Positions 44,992 to 55,981 are shown, counted from the first letter of the stretch. The stretch is 64,000 bases of DNA from Mycolicibacterium iranicum (GCF_002101705.1 NZ_LQPC01000030.1:310001-374000), one strand, 5' to 3'. Made by a program: numbers and translations. Notes: a model not told the origin generated them from the letters alone.

Positions 44992-45756
44992 CTAGGACTG
45001 CGACGCCGCAGCGATCGACAGGGCTTCCCGCGCGCCGGCGTGCAGCGCCTCGTTACTGAGAAGCAACCATGCCGTGAGGCCGTCCGGGGTACCGGATGCG
45101 AATCCGCGTGCCGCAGCTCGATAGTCGTTCGAGCGCTTCATCCAGTGCATCTCTGGCACGCCGAGTCCGTGCGGGTCCAGTCCGCTGGCGATCGTGACCA
45201 GTCGCGAGACCGCGCGGGCCACCACACCGTCGGCACTGCCAAAGGGTTCCAACGTCAGCAGTTCGCCGTGGGCCACCGCCGCGAGCACCGTCGCAGGCAC
45301 CTTTGTGCCACCGGTCGCGATGTCGGCCAACAATTCCAGCCGGCGACCCGCTCCTTCCCGGGGCCGACCCAACCTGTCGTCGGAGACGAGGTCCGCCGCG
45401 GCGAGCGAGTGCAGCCGGGCGATCGCCTGCAACGGCGCGCGTCGCCACACACCGATCAGTGCACCCTCGCCACCCTCCAGCGCCTCGGCGACACGCAGCG
45501 CGCCGGCGAGCACCGGGTCGCTCCGGTCGTGAGGTGCGGAACCGCCAGAGTCCCCCCCTTCTGGCGAGAACTGCAGCGGCCCGCCGTCCAGTACCGACGA
45601 CGCGCGGGCGGCCCGCAGCGAGGCTTCGGCGGCGGTCTTCGGCCAGCCGCGCAGATTGGTGCGATGCCGGTGGGCTCTGCCGAGCGCCTCACGCGCTTCC
45701 TCGCCCGCGTCGGCGACGCCGGGCAGCTCGGTCAGCGGAGCCAGCGGGTCGGTCAC
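44992..45756 (-). CDS. Degenerate Fic-fold protein (Rv3662c type)
   Basis: 254-residue protein that keeps Fic landmarks but not the active site. The N-terminal helix reads AARASSVLDGG (50-59), like the Fic inhibitory-helix motif SSAIEG with Asp for Glu. Residues 170-181, EPFGSADGVVAR, align with HPFxxGNGRxxR: catalytic His is Glu, Gly-Asn is Ala-Asp and the first Arg is Val, while Pro, Phe, second Gly and last Arg remain. VAHGELLTLEPF preserves the preceding helix. AMP-transfer activity is therefore unlikely; a binding or scaffold role is inferred. GTG start at 45756. The much longer upstream frame is antisense to acs. Confidence 0.72.
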   Translation of the reverse strand: MTDPLAPLTELPGVADAGEEAREALGRAHRHRTNLRGWPKTAAEASLRAARASSVLDGGPLQFSPEGGDSGGSAPHDRSDPVLAGALRVAEALEGGEGALIGVWRRAPLQAIARLHSLAAADLVSDDRLGRPREGAGRRLELLADIATGGTKVPATVLAAVAHGELLTLEPFGSADGVVARAVSRLVTIASGLDPHGLGVPEMHWMKRSNDYRAAARGFASGTPDGLTAWLLLSNEALHAGAREALSIAAASQS

Positions 45757-45857
45757 GCCCCAGAAGATACCGTTGGACCGGCGAGCCTCGACGTTCGTCG
45801 CGCCGCAGATGCCGCCTGCAGCCCCGGCTGTGAGTTGCCAACGTCGATGCAACGTTG

Positions 45858-45876
45858 GGTGACTACCCTCACAGTC
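45858..45876 (+). promoter_or_regulatory. acs leaderless promoter with overlapping Crp-like site
   Basis: GGTGACTACCCTCACA (45858-45873) matches TGTGA-N6-TCACA at nine of ten positions. Inside it, TACCCT (45864-45869) lies seven bases before ATG 45877, a good leaderless -10. Crp bound here would block the promoter. Confidence 0.5.
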
Positions 45877-47838
<1,962 letters not shown>

Positions 47839-47839
47839 G

Positions 47840-47877
47840 CGCCGGGCGTAGGTGCGGTACATCACGCCGCACCGGCG
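47840..47877 (+). terminator. Possible acs terminator
   Basis: CGCCG and GTGCGG pair with CCGCAC and CGGCG, with a one-sided seven-base bulge, starting at the acs stop codon's last base or just after it. No T-run. Confidence 0.35.
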
Positions 47878-47939
47878 TTCGGTTTCGCTCCGGGGATCCG
47901 TCTTCATGACAGACACACAATCCCGAAAGGAGCGATCAC

Positions 47940-48200
47940 ATGAGCGCACTCACCAACTCCGACCGCAAACCGGCCCGTCGTTCGGGCGGAGCCGTCAAGG
48001 CGACCCTGGTTCTCGCACTGATCCTCACCGTCGCCCTGGCGGTCTTCGCGTTGCAGAACACCGTCCACACCACCATCAACTTCGTGGGCTGGAACTTCGA
48101 TGTGGCCCAAGGTGTTGCGCTGTTGGGCGCGGCAGGCGTGGGTGCTGTGATCGCGCTGGTGGTCAGTGCCGCGATCCGGCTGCGCCGTGCTGTCCGGTGA
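47940..48200 (+). CDS. Small LapA-domain (DUF1049) membrane protein
   Basis: 86-residue protein with two membrane helices (about 19-42 and 58-79) joined by the family segment FALQNTVHTTINFVGWNFDVAQGVALL, where QN and the Phe/Trp pattern define the LapA domain. In E. coli LapA works with LapB in control of LPS synthesis; the role in mycobacteria, which lack LPS, is unknown. Basic C-terminal end. A ribosome site AAAGGAGCG precedes the ATG. Convergent with the serine protease gene, one base apart. Confidence 0.82.
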   Translation: MSALTNSDRKPARRSGGAVKATLVLALILTVALAVFALQNTVHTTINFVGWNFDVAQGVALLGAAGVGAVIALVVSAAIRLRRAVR

Positions 48201-48201
48201 T

Positions 48202-48915
48202 CTAGGAGCCGATCGGCCGGAACCCGGTGCCCGGTCGTCCCTTGGCGGCGATGTCGGCCAACTGCGTGTTGATCGACATCGTCACAGCGGGCGTGTGCAG
48301 CGGGATGAACTTGACGACGCAGGTCGGCAGGTCCTCGGAGAACGCTCCGTGGATCATGCCGACGAGCCGGTTGTTGACCGTGACGGGCGCGCCCGAGTCG
48401 CCGGGGCCTCCGCAGACCTGGTTGACGATCGTGCCGGGTTCCTGCCCGGGTCCCCAGGTGACGCCGCAGGAGTAGCCGGTGGTGCGTCCGAGCTTGCAGG
48501 CGACGTCGCCGAACGCCGGGTCGGGGCCCAGGCCGTCGATGCGGAAGCCGTTGACCTCGTTGACGGGCGTGACCTTGGCGGGGTCGAACCTGATAACCGC
48601 GTAGTCGAGGATGTCGTTGCCCGCCACCATCTTGCCCACCAGGCCGGCGTTCTCGAGACCCTCCGCGGCGACGACGGCGCCGGGGCCGCCGCAGTGCGCG
48701 GAGGTGAATCCGATCAGGTCGCCCTTGCTGTCGGTGCCGATGGCGGTCAGCGTGCACAGCGTTTCGCCGTCGACCACCAGTCCCGACCCGCCGCCGAGCG
48801 GGATCGGCGGCTGTGCGTTCGCGGGTGCGGCGGCGAACGTGGCCGCAGCGCCCAGGCAGGCGACCGCGCTCACGAGCACGGCACGAACCGTCAGCCGGAG
48901 GCTGTGGGTTCTCAC
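48202..48915 (-). CDS. Secreted trypsin-like serine protease (Rv3668c type)
   Basis: 237-residue chymotrypsin-fold protease. A cleavable signal peptide (about 1-35, ending ANAQ) is followed by the catalytic triad: His in GFTSAHC, Asp in DILDYAVIRF and Ser in CGGPGDSGAPV. Paired cysteines (ETLCTLTAI/SAHCGG, CKLGRTTGYSCG, QVCGG, PTCVV) imply disulfides outside the cell. Likely an extracellular or periplasmic protease of unknown substrate. Divergent from the holin-like gene. Confidence 0.88.
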   Translation of the reverse strand: MRTHSLRLTVRAVLVSAVACLGAAATFAAAPANAQPPIPLGGGSGLVVDGETLCTLTAIGTDSKGDLIGFTSAHCGGPGAVVAAEGLENAGLVGKMVAGNDILDYAVIRFDPAKVTPVNEVNGFRIDGLGPDPAFGDVACKLGRTTGYSCGVTWGPGQEPGTIVNQVCGGPGDSGAPVTVNNRLVGMIHGAFSEDLPTCVVKFIPLHTPAVTMSINTQLADIAAKGRPGTGFRPIGS

Positions 48916-49064
48916 GAAGTCACTCCCAAATATTCGAAACAGTGAGCGCCCGACCCGCCCAGCAAGGAACCTAGGCAGTCTATCGTCGGCCGGAATCGTT
49001 TAGGGCGACGCCACATGGCAACATGAACGCGACCGAGGAACCACAGGCGGGAAGGAAGCTTGTC

Positions 49065-49571
49065 GTGAGCGACCGCAGGAACGGCGTGCCCAACACCGTG
49101 ACGTCGATACCGCTGGTGGATCCCCACGCACCGAAGCCCGATCCGTCGATCGGCGATTTGGTCAAGGATGCGACAGCGCAGGTGTCGACGCTGGTGCGCG
49201 CCGAGGTGGAACTGGCCAAGGCGGAGATCACCCGGGATGTGAAGAAAGGCCTCACCGGCAGCGTCTTCTTCATCGCGGCGCTGGTGGTGCTTTTCTACTC
49301 GACGTTCTTCTTCTTTTTCTTTCTCGCCGAGCTGCTCGACAACTGGCTGTGGAAATGGGCCGCGTATCTGATCGTGTTCGGCATCATGGTGGTCCTCACC
49401 GGCGTGCTCGCGCTGTTCGGGTACCTGAAGGTGCGCCGCATCCGCGGTCCGCAGAAGACGATCGAGTCGGTCAGGGAACTGCCCGAGGCGTTGACGCCGG
49501 GCCCTGACAAGAAAGCCGTGACCGCGACGGACGGTCAGCCTGCACCGCAAAAAGACCCGTCAGGCTGGTAA
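49065..49571 (+). CDS. Holin-superfamily membrane protein (DUF1469, Rv3669 type)
   Basis: 168-residue protein. A soluble N-terminal part has SIGDLVKDATAQVSTLVRAEVELAKAEI, the amphipathic helix typical of DUF1469. Two membrane helices follow (about 69-93 and 102-126), the first containing an unusual run of seven phenylalanines, then a charged tail. Start GTG 49065 has an ideal GGAAGGAAG site; ATG 49023 is a weaker alternative adding 14 residues. Its stop overlaps the ephE start as TAATG, so the two are coupled. Despite the family name there is no sign of phage. Confidence 0.8.
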   Translation: MSDRRNGVPNTVTSIPLVDPHAPKPDPSIGDLVKDATAQVSTLVRAEVELAKAEITRDVKKGLTGSVFFIAALVVLFYSTFFFFFFLAELLDNWLWKWAAYLIVFGIMVVLTGVLALFGYLKVRRIRGPQKTIESVRELPEALTPGPDKKAVTATDGQPAPQKDPSGW

Positions 49572-50539
49572 TGGGCCGACCCGATCCGTCGGTTGTGCGC
49601 ATCGGCGGACCGTGGCGACATCTGGATGTACACGCCAACGGGATTCGGTTCCACGTCGTCGAAGCCGAACGCGCCGACGGCGTTGACGACACAGTCGACC
49701 CGTCGAGGCCACTGACCGATCGCCCGCTGGTCATCCTGTTACACGGCTTCGGGTCGTTCTGGTGGTCTTGGCGGCATCAACTGCGAGCTCTGTCCGGCGC
49801 CCGTGTGGTCGCCGTCGACCTGCGCGGCTACGGCGGCAGCGACAAGCCGCCCCGCGGCTACGACGGATGGACGCTGGCCGGTGACACCGCAGGCTTGGTG
49901 CGGGCGCTCGGCCACAGCTCCGCCACGCTCGTCGGCCACGCCGACGGAGGTTTGGTCTGCTGGGCCACCTCGGTGCTGCATCCCCGAGTCGTGCGCGCGA
50001 TCGCCGTCGTGAGTTCGCCCCATCCGAGCGCGTTGCGGACGTCGACGCTGCGCCGGCGTGATCAGGGCAGGGCCCTGCTGCCGTGGATGCTGCGCTACCA
50101 GATGCCGATGTGGCCCGAACACGCGCTGACCCGCAACGACGGCGCCGAATTGGAACGTCTGGTGCGGAGCCGCGCGAGCGCCAGGTGGCAGGCCGGTGAG
50201 GATTTCGCGGAGACCATCGCTCATCTGCGCCGGGCCATTCAGATTCCGTCGGCGGCGCACTGTGCGCTGGAATATCAGCGCTGGGCGGTACGCAGTCAGG
50301 TACGCAGTGAGGGTAGACGGTTCATGCGGTCGATGAGGGGGCCGCTGGCGGTGCCGATCCTCCATCTGCGCGGCGACGCCGACCCCTACGTGCTTGCCGA
50401 CCCGGTGTATCGGACCCAACGCTTCGCGCCGCACGGGCGCTACGTCTCGATCGACGGCGCCGGACATTTCGGCCACGAAGAGGCGCCCGCGGAGGTCAAC
50501 GAACAGCTGTCTCGATTCCTCGCCCAGGTGTACGGCTGA
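49571..50539 (+). CDS. ephE: Alpha/beta hydrolase, EphE type, with altered nucleophile elbow
   Basis: 322-residue alpha/beta hydrolase placed as ephE in mycobacteria. HGFGSFWWSW (59-68) gives the oxyanion loop, DLRGYGGSDKPPRG is typical of epoxide hydrolases and GAGHFGHEEAP carries the catalytic His. The elbow reads GHADGG (122-127): the canonical nucleophile position (third, Asp in ephA's GHDFGA) is Ala124, with Asp125 one place later. Either the elbow is shifted or the enzyme is not a normal epoxide hydrolase. Forms a pair with the holin-like gene. Confidence 0.82.
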   Translation: MGRPDPSVVRIGGPWRHLDVHANGIRFHVVEAERADGVDDTVDPSRPLTDRPLVILLHGFGSFWWSWRHQLRALSGARVVAVDLRGYGGSDKPPRGYDGWTLAGDTAGLVRALGHSSATLVGHADGGLVCWATSVLHPRVVRAIAVVSSPHPSALRTSTLRRRDQGRALLPWMLRYQMPMWPEHALTRNDGAELERLVRSRASARWQAGEDFAETIAHLRRAIQIPSAAHCALEYQRWAVRSQVRSEGRRFMRSMRGPLAVPILHLRGDADPYVLADPVYRTQRFAPHGRYVSIDGAGHFGHEEAPAEVNEQLSRFLAQVYG

Positions 50540-51733
50540 TCAGCTGGCGCTGATGCATGTACCGGTGGCCACCCGCGCGACGTTGCCGACCTTGGCCATC
50601 TGCGCGGCCACCTCCTGGGAGGTGAGCACGAACCCGGTGTCCACGTCGTCGACTGCCGCCCCGAAGACCACGCCGAGCACCTTGCCCTGCCGGTTGATCA
50701 TCGGACCGCCCGAATTACCTTGACGCACAGTGCCTCTGATCGTGTACACCTCGCGGGTGACGGTCGTGCTGCGGTAGATGTCGGGACCGTTGAGCTCGAT
50801 GACCTCACGGACCCGCGCCGGCGTCGCGGTGAAGTCGCCGCCACCGGGGTAGCCCATGACGATGCCGTCGGTGCCGCTTGGCGCGAGCTCGTCGACGAAC
50901 TGCAGCGGGGCGGACGGTAGGTTGGGAACATCGAGGATCGAGATGTCGGCGTCGGGGTCATACGACACGACGCCCGCGTCGTAGGTCTGACCGTCGACCT
51001 CGACGGTCACACTGTCGGATCCGGCGACCACGTGCGCATTCGACATGACCCGATTGGGCGCGACGACGAACCCGGTGCCTTCCAGCACCTTCTGGCAGCT
51101 CTGCGCCACGCCGCGCACCTTGACCACGCTCGGCTGGGTGGTGCCCACGACAGCCGACGCCGCCAGCGTCGGGTCGGGCGCGTCGACCGCGGCGACGGGC
51201 GTCGGGCCGAACGGTTTGAGAACGTCGTGCAGCCCCGCGGTCTCCCACAGCGACGACAGCCGATTGGGCACCGACCGCAGCCAGCTGGGTGCCACCGAGT
51301 CGACTTCGGCGATCACTCGGGAACCTTGGACGGCGGCAGCCAGATTGGGCTGGGGCGAGGACACCAGCGCTGTGCCCAGCAGCCAGGCCGCGGTCAGCAC
51401 GAGGACCAATTGCAAGGCCACCCCGACGACCGAGTCGGCGATACGCAGACCAGGGTTGCGGATCGCTCCGCGCACCGCCCTGCCGAGGACCACGCCCGCG
51501 ATTTCGCCGATCACGACGAGCACCAGGATCAGGAAAAGCGTCACGAAGAGTTTCGTGCGCGGCCCGTTGAGGTGGCTGACCACATGCGGGGCGAGAAGGA
51601 TTCCGGCAGCGGCGCCGAGCACCACCCCGACGAGGGCGAGCAGCGACCCGGGCGCCCCGGACCGCCAACCCGAGATGGCGGCGAGGAGCGCGATGGCGAG
51701 GATGGCTATGTCGAGCCACTGTGACGAGTTCAT
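50540..51733 (-). CDS. marP: Acid-resistance membrane serine protease MarP
   Basis: 397-residue protease needed in M. tuberculosis for survival at low pH. Four N-terminal membrane helices (about 7-22, 28-48, 62-84, 100-124) match the CvpA/colicin-V-like part. The periplasmic chymotrypsin-like domain has His234 (SNAHVVAG), Asp263 (DISILDV) and Ser341 (GNSGGP). Cys213 and Cys393 correspond to the disulfide that stabilises active MarP. ATG overlaps the upstream NUDIX stop as ATGA, so the minus-strand genes nth, trx-like, NUDIX and marP form an operon. Confidence 0.95.
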   Translation of the reverse strand: MNSSQWLDIAILAIALLAAISGWRSGAPGSLLALVGVVLGAAAGILLAPHVVSHLNGPRTKLFVTLFLILVLVVIGEIAGVVLGRAVRGAIRNPGLRIADSVVGVALQLVLVLTAAWLLGTALVSSPQPNLAAAVQGSRVIAEVDSVAPSWLRSVPNRLSSLWETAGLHDVLKPFGPTPVAAVDAPDPTLAASAVVGTTQPSVVKVRGVAQSCQKVLEGTGFVVAPNRVMSNAHVVAGSDSVTVEVDGQTYDAGVVSYDPDADISILDVPNLPSAPLQFVDELAPSGTDGIVMGYPGGGDFTATPARVREVIELNGPDIYRSTTVTREVYTIRGTVRQGNSGGPMINRQGKVLGVVFGAAVDDVDTGFVLTSQEVAAQMAKVGNVARVATGTCISAS

Positions 51734-52512
51734 CGTTGCGCATCACCGTAGCTGCCCTCGGCGTCGAGTAACGCCATTGCATCGCTCAGTTCGTACAGTT
51801 TGTCGTTTTCCCACGGCACCGCCCAGCCCGCGACGTCGAGCATCGCCGCGATCACCTGGCCGGTGAAACCCCACACCAGCATCTCGTTGAGCAGGAACGC
51901 CGGCCCGGCCGAGCGCCGGGTGTTCTCGCTGCGGTACACCATGATCCGGTTTTCCGGGTTGACGAACGCGCGCACCGGGACCCGGGCGACGTGCGCCGTC
52001 TCGTGCTCGTCGACCACGGCCACCGGGCCGGGATCGGGCGAGTACGCGAGCACAGGCACCACGTGGAATCCCGACGGCGGGATGAACATCTTCTCCAGGG
52101 TCGCGAGCGGCCGCAGCCGGCTCGCCTCGATGCCGGTCTCCTCCGTGGCCTCCCGCAGCGCGGTGTGCACGGGGCTCTCATCCTCGGGGTCCGCCGCGCC
52201 TCCGGGAAAGGCGGCCTGCCCGGCGTGATGCCGCAGCGTCGACGCCCGGACGGTGACCAGCAGGTCCGCATCGTCGGGCAGGGTCCCGCGCTCGCCGTGA
52301 TCCGGCCCGGAGAACAGTACGAGCACAGCGGCATCACGTCGGGCGCCGGTCACCGCGGCGGTGGTGTTGGCCGCGGTCAACGCGGCGAGCACCTCGGCGG
52401 GGACGCGGCGACGGTAGGCGGCCTTGACGGCTCCGGGCCGGTCGACCAGCGGTGCGAGCCAGGGCGGCGCTGCGGACGCGGTCAGCTCACCCTCGCGGCA
52501 ATCCCAGCTCAC
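51730..52512 (-). CDS. NUDIX hydrolase, CoA pyrophosphatase-like (Rv3672c type)
   Basis: 260 residues. The Nudix box is present as GGAADPEDESPVHTALREATEETGI, with the metal-binding REATEETG (GX5EX7REUXEEXGU). An extra preceding segment (LRHHAGQAAFPGG) matches the CoA-type UPF0035 signature, suggesting hydrolysis of CoA or acyl-CoA pyrophosphate bonds. Start and stop both overlap the neighbours by four bases, so it is tightly coupled to the thioredoxin-like gene and marP. Confidence 0.86.
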   Translation of the reverse strand: MSWDCREGELTASAAPPWLAPLVDRPGAVKAAYRRRVPAEVLAALTAANTTAAVTGARRDAAVLVLFSGPDHGERGTLPDDADLLVTVRASTLRHHAGQAAFPGGAADPEDESPVHTALREATEETGIEASRLRPLATLEKMFIPPSGFHVVPVLAYSPDPGPVAVVDEHETAHVARVPVRAFVNPENRIMVYRSENTRRSAGPAFLLNEMLVWGFTGQVIAAMLDVAGWAVPWENDKLYELSDAMALLDAEGSYGDAQR

Positions 52513-53156
52513 GCCACTCCAATCTTCCCGTCGACCGCCGCGGCGATCTCGTCGGCAGTCGCGAACGACCGGGGCAGGATCTCAGCAACGCTACCGTCGG
52601 CGCGCAGCACCACCGTCGCAGGCATCACGTTGGGCACCTTCAGCGCAGCGGCGATGGCGCGGCGTCCGTCCTGCACCGTCGGCAGGTGCACGCCCAGCTC
52701 GGCCATCCTGAGCAAAGCAGCCGTCTCGTTCTCGTCCTGATGCACCGTCAGCACGAGCACCTCGGGCCCGACCCGTCGCTGATACTCGGCCATCGCCGGG
52801 AGTTCGTCGGCGCACGGTCCGCACCAGTAGGCCCAGAGGTTCAGCACCACGGGGCGGCCGGCGAGGGCTCCGGCGACGTCGAACCGCGACCCGTCGCCAA
52901 CGCATTCGAGCTCGATGCCGCGCAACGCCTCCGGACCCGGCCCGCCGCCGGGCGCCGGGCATGGTTGCAGTCGCGCCTCGGCCCGCGGGCCCGCGAGAGC
53001 CTCTGCGGTGTCGGCATCGCGGCGGTCACGCGCGGAAATGGAATCCTGGCGCTTCGATGGCGCGGCCGTCTGGTCCCCGAGTTCCGAATACAGCGCGACA
53101 CCGAGCGCGATGAGAATCACCAACGCCACGATGCTCCAGCGGGCCGACGCTCTCAC
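52509..53156 (-). CDS. Membrane-anchored thioredoxin-like protein (TlpA/ResA type, Rv3673c)
   Basis: 215 residues from GTG 53156. One N-terminal membrane anchor (SIVALVILIALGVALY, 8-23) places the thioredoxin fold outside the membrane. The active site WCGPC is at 111-115 in VVLNLWAYWCGPCADELPAM, and the cis-proline is in NVMPATVV. Two more cysteines (66, 85) lie before the domain. Probably a thiol reductant or oxidant for exported proteins such as the MarP disulfide next door; this is inference from context. The long frame upstream of the GTG lies inside nth. Confidence 0.84.
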   Translation of the reverse strand: MRASARWSIVALVILIALGVALYSELGDQTAAPSKRQDSISARDRRDADTAEALAGPRAEARLQPCPAPGGGPGPEALRGIELECVGDGSRFDVAGALAGRPVVLNLWAYWCGPCADELPAMAEYQRRVGPEVLVLTVHQDENETAALLRMAELGVHLPTVQDGRRAIAAALKVPNVMPATVVLRADGSVAEILPRSFATADEIAAAVDGKIGVA

Positions 53157-53161
53157 GGGCT

Positions 53162-53959
53162 CTAGAGCCCGGCCAGCGCCAGCAGATGCTCGGTCTCGGG
53201 TCCTTTGACCAGCGGTGCCGCGATCAGCGGGTCGGTGGGCCCTGCGCCGTAGGACGGGCAGTCCTTGGCGAGCACACAGACGCCGCAGGCGGGTTTGCGT
53301 GCGTGGCACACGCGCCGCCCATGAAAGATGACCCGATGACTCAGTAGCGTCCACTCGCTGCGCTCGATGAGGTCGCCGACGATGTGTTCGACCTTGACCG
53401 GATCCTCTTCGGACGTCCACCGCCAGCGCCGGACGAGCCTGCCGAAGTGGGTGTCGACGGTGATGCCGGGGATGTCGAAGGCATTACCGAGGATGACGTT
53501 GGCGGTCTTGCGGCCGATGCCGGGAAGCGTGACGAGCTCGTCGAGCGTGCGGGGCACCTCTCCGTCGAATCGTTCTTCGAGCGCCTGCCCCAGCCCGATG
53601 AGCGAATTCGCCTTGTTGCGGTAGAACCCGGTGGGGCGGATCAGCTCCTCGAGTTCGGTGCGGTCGGCGGTGGCGTAGTCCTGTGCGGTGCGGTATTTGG
53701 CGAACAACGCCGGTGTCGTCATGTTCACCCGCACGTCCGTGCATTGGGCCGACAGGATGGTCGCCACCGCCAGCTCGAGCGGGGTGGTGAAGTCCAGCTC
53801 GCAGTACACATGCGGAAACGCTTGTGCCAGAGTCCGGTTCATTCGGCGGGCGCGACGGACGAGGCCCAGGGGGGTCTCTTTGTCCCACTTGGCAGCAGAC
53901 GCCCGGCGTGGTGCTTTGGCCACTGCCCGGCCCCCGGCCGACGACTCACTCACGGTCAC
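53162..53959 (-). CDS. nth: Endonuclease III
   Basis: Base-excision repair glycosylase/AP-lyase for oxidised pyrimidines; 265 residues. Helix-hairpin-helix [13 protein letters not shown] includes the catalytic Lys, and [11 protein letters not shown] the catalytic Asp. The 4Fe-4S loop C-x6-C-x2-C-x5-C is complete ([17 protein letters not shown]). The extra N-terminal 30 residues are Ala/Arg-rich. GTG 53959 is used; GTG 53953 is equally possible. First gene of the nth-trx-NUDIX-marP series, divergent from the small Rv3675-type gene. Confidence 0.96.
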   Translation of the reverse strand: MTVSESSAGGRAVAKAPRRASAAKWDKETPLGLVRRARRMNRTLAQAFPHVYCELDFTTPLELAVATILSAQCTDVRVNMTTPALFAKYRTAQDYATADRTELEELIRPTGFYRNKANSLIGLGQALEERFDGEVPRTLDELVTLPGIGRKTANVILGNAFDIPGITVDTHFGRLVRRWRWTSEEDPVKVEHIVGDLIERSEWTLLSHRVIFHGRRVCHARKPACGVCVLAKDCPSYGAGPTDPLIAAPLVKGPETEHLLALAGL

Positions 53960-54064
53960 CTCGCCAGCCTACTGAGGAGTTCCGACACTCCCGGCCGTGG
54001 ATCGGTCCTTAACGTGGACTTTTCGTGATCCCAACGAGATCTTGGCCGTGTTTACTTCGTCCTT

Positions 54065-54361
54065 GTGTCGTGGTTGCTCGTCGCGCTCATCCCGGGTCTG
54101 TTGATGTTGGCGACCCTCGGGCTCGAGCGCGTCGAGTCGGGCCTGCGCCGCGACACGATCACCCCGGCCGACGTCGACATACTCGCTCGCACCGGGATCG
54201 ATCACGCGCAGCTCAGCACTCACCGACGTGTCGATGTACGCCAGACACCGGCGCGGGACTTCATCCAGCCGATCTCGGCACCGGGTTTGCCGACACACGA
54301 CTATCTCCAGCACCTCGCCAATACGGAGTTTCGGCAGACCCGGCATGCCAATCGTGTGTAG
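54065..54361 (+). CDS. Small membrane protein, Rv3675 type
   Basis: 98-residue protein of unknown function conserved upstream of crp in mycobacteria. One N-terminal hydrophobic helix (SWLLVALIPGLLMLATLGL) followed by a soluble part, ERVESGLRRDTITPADVDILAR, with mixed charge and a His/Arg-rich end. Start GTG 54065. The first helix could be an uncleaved anchor. No catalytic motif. Confidence 0.75.
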   Translation: MSWLLVALIPGLLMLATLGLERVESGLRRDTITPADVDILARTGIDHAQLSTHRRVDVRQTPARDFIQPISAPGLPTHDYLQHLANTEFRQTRHANRV

Positions 54362-54486
54362 CGTGGGCTGGTCACGCTAGGGGTGTCATCGTCGGCAACG
54401 TCTGCGACGGCGTACCTCTAAACTGACTTGGCGATCTTTCGAGGTCGTCATTTGTCTGACAACCGAACGCTTTTAAGAGGGGCAAC

Positions 54487-55161
54487 GTGGACGAGATCCT
54501 GGCAAGGGCCGGAATCTTCCAGGGTGTGGAACCCAGCGCCGTATCCGCGCTGACGAAGCAGCTGCAACCCGTCGACTTTCCCCGTGGACACACCGTGTTC
54601 GCCGAGGGCGAGCCCGGCGACCGCCTGTACATCATCATCTCGGGCAAGGTGAAGATCGGCCGGCGTTCGCCGGACGGTCGGGAAAACCTTCTGACGATCA
54701 TGGGTCCGTCCGACATGTTCGGCGAGCTGTCGATCTTCGACCCCGGCCCGCGGACGTCGAGCGCCACCACCATCACCGAGGTGCGCGCCGTATCCATGGA
54801 CCGTGAGGCGCTGCGGGCGTGGATCGCCGACCGCCCCGAGATCGCTGAGCAGTTGCTGCGCGTGCTGGCCCGTCGCCTTCGCCGCACCAACAACAACCTC
54901 GCGGACCTGATCTTCACCGACGTGCCCGGCCGCGTCGCCAAGCAGCTGCTGCAACTCGCGCAGCGCTTCGGCACTCAGGAGGGCGGTGCGCTGCGCGTGA
55001 CGCACGACCTGACGCAGGAGGAGATCGCTCAGCTCGTCGGAGCGTCGCGAGAGACCGTCAACAAGGCGCTCGCCGATTTCGCCCACCGCGGCTGGATCCG
55101 CCTGGAGGGCAAGAGCGTCCTGATCTCCGACTCCGAACGCCTGGCGCGCCGCGCACGCTAG
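54487..55161 (+). CDS. crp: cAMP receptor protein family regulator
   Basis: 224-residue Crp/GlxR-type transcription factor. The cyclic-nucleotide domain has [32 protein letters not shown] (phosphate-binding cassette with Glu, Arg and Ser-Ser) and a long C-helix around [15 protein letters not shown]. The helix-turn-helix is [24 protein letters not shown], the Rv3676 form. It would act with the Rv3645-type cyclase at 28 kb. GTG start behind AAGAGGGGCAAC. A Crp-like site lies at acs and a weaker one near whiB4. Confidence 0.95.
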   Translation: MDEILARAGIFQGVEPSAVSALTKQLQPVDFPRGHTVFAEGEPGDRLYIIISGKVKIGRRSPDGRENLLTIMGPSDMFGELSIFDPGPRTSSATTITEVRAVSMDREALRAWIADRPEIAEQLLRVLARRLRRTNNNLADLIFTDVPGRVAKQLLQLAQRFGTQEGGALRVTHDLTQEEIAQLVGASRETVNKALADFAHRGWIRLEGKSVLISDSERLARRAR

Positions 55162-55177
55162 CAATTCCGGCGGGGGG

Positions 55178-55972
55178 TCAGCGCCGCAGATAGTCGAGTT
55201 GGGCCTGCACCGACCATTCGGCTGCGTCCCAAAGCTTTTCGTCGACATCGGTGTAGACGTGCTCGACAACCTGTCGCGCGCTCGCGTCCTCGCCGAGGTG
55301 CCGCAGGGCTCGCCGCACCTGCTCGAGGCGTTCCTCGCGATGGGCGAGATAGCTGTCGGCGACGGCCACCATGTCGTCGAGTTCGGGGCCGTGGCCCGGC
55401 AGCACCGTGCGGTGGCCGAGCCCGCGTAGCCGGACCAACGATTCGAGATAGTCGCCGAGGTCGCCGTCTTCTCTGTCGATGACGGTCGTACCGCGACCGA
55501 GGATGGTGTCGGCGGTCAACACGGCACCATTCCCGTCGCCCCGAACATCGTCGACCAGGAAGGAGACCGAGTCTGCGGTGTGCCCGGGGGTGGCCATCAC
55601 GGTGATGGTCAGGCCCACCGCGTCGATCACTTCCCCGTCGGTCAGCGGTCCGCCGAGTCCTCGCTGGAACCCGCTGCCCACCGAGCGGACGACCGCCCCG
55701 GTCAGGTCGACGATCCGGTCGATTCCGCCCGTATGGTCCGCGTGCCGGTGACTGATCAAAACAAGTGGGATCGGGCCGAGCGCGGCGAGACGCTCGATGT
55801 GTTCGTCCTTGTCGTCGGGTCCGGGGTCGATGACGATCATTTCGTCGGTACCCGGACCGCGCAGCACCCAGGTGTTCGTGCCTTCCAACGTGAGCAGCCC
55901 CGGGTTCTCGCACAGCAGCACCGACGCGGTGTCGGTCACCGGCCGCAGCAGTCCGTACGCGGGGTGCTCCAC
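55178..55972 (-). CDS. Metallo-beta-lactamase-fold hydrolase (Rv3677c type)
   Basis: 264-residue MBL-fold protein. The metal motif HRHADHTGG (HxHxDH) is intact, with GHTADS, LTADTILG and LPGHGPELDD supplying the later ligands. The fold, size and the C-terminal winged-helix-like end (ALRHLGEDASARQVVEHVY) resemble LACTB2-like enzymes, some of which act on RNA. Not an antibiotic-degrading lactamase on this evidence. It lies nine bases below ridA on the same strand. Confidence 0.86.
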   Translation of the reverse strand: MEHPAYGLLRPVTDTASVLLCENPGLLTLEGTNTWVLRGPGTDEMIVIDPGPDDKDEHIERLAALGPIPLVLISHRHADHTGGIDRIVDLTGAVVRSVGSGFQRGLGGPLTDGEVIDAVGLTITVMATPGHTADSVSFLVDDVRGDGNGAVLTADTILGRGTTVIDREDGDLGDYLESLVRLRGLGHRTVLPGHGPELDDMVAVADSYLAHREERLEQVRRALRHLGEDASARQVVEHVYTDVDEKLWDAAEWSVQAQLDYLRR

Positions 55973-55981
55973 TGGGTCGTC

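Noticed and set aside
49023..49571. Phage lysis cassette (holin plus hydrolase)
   Set aside because: DUF1469 and ephE are conserved chromosomal genes in mycobacteria; no lysin, integrase or att site is nearby.
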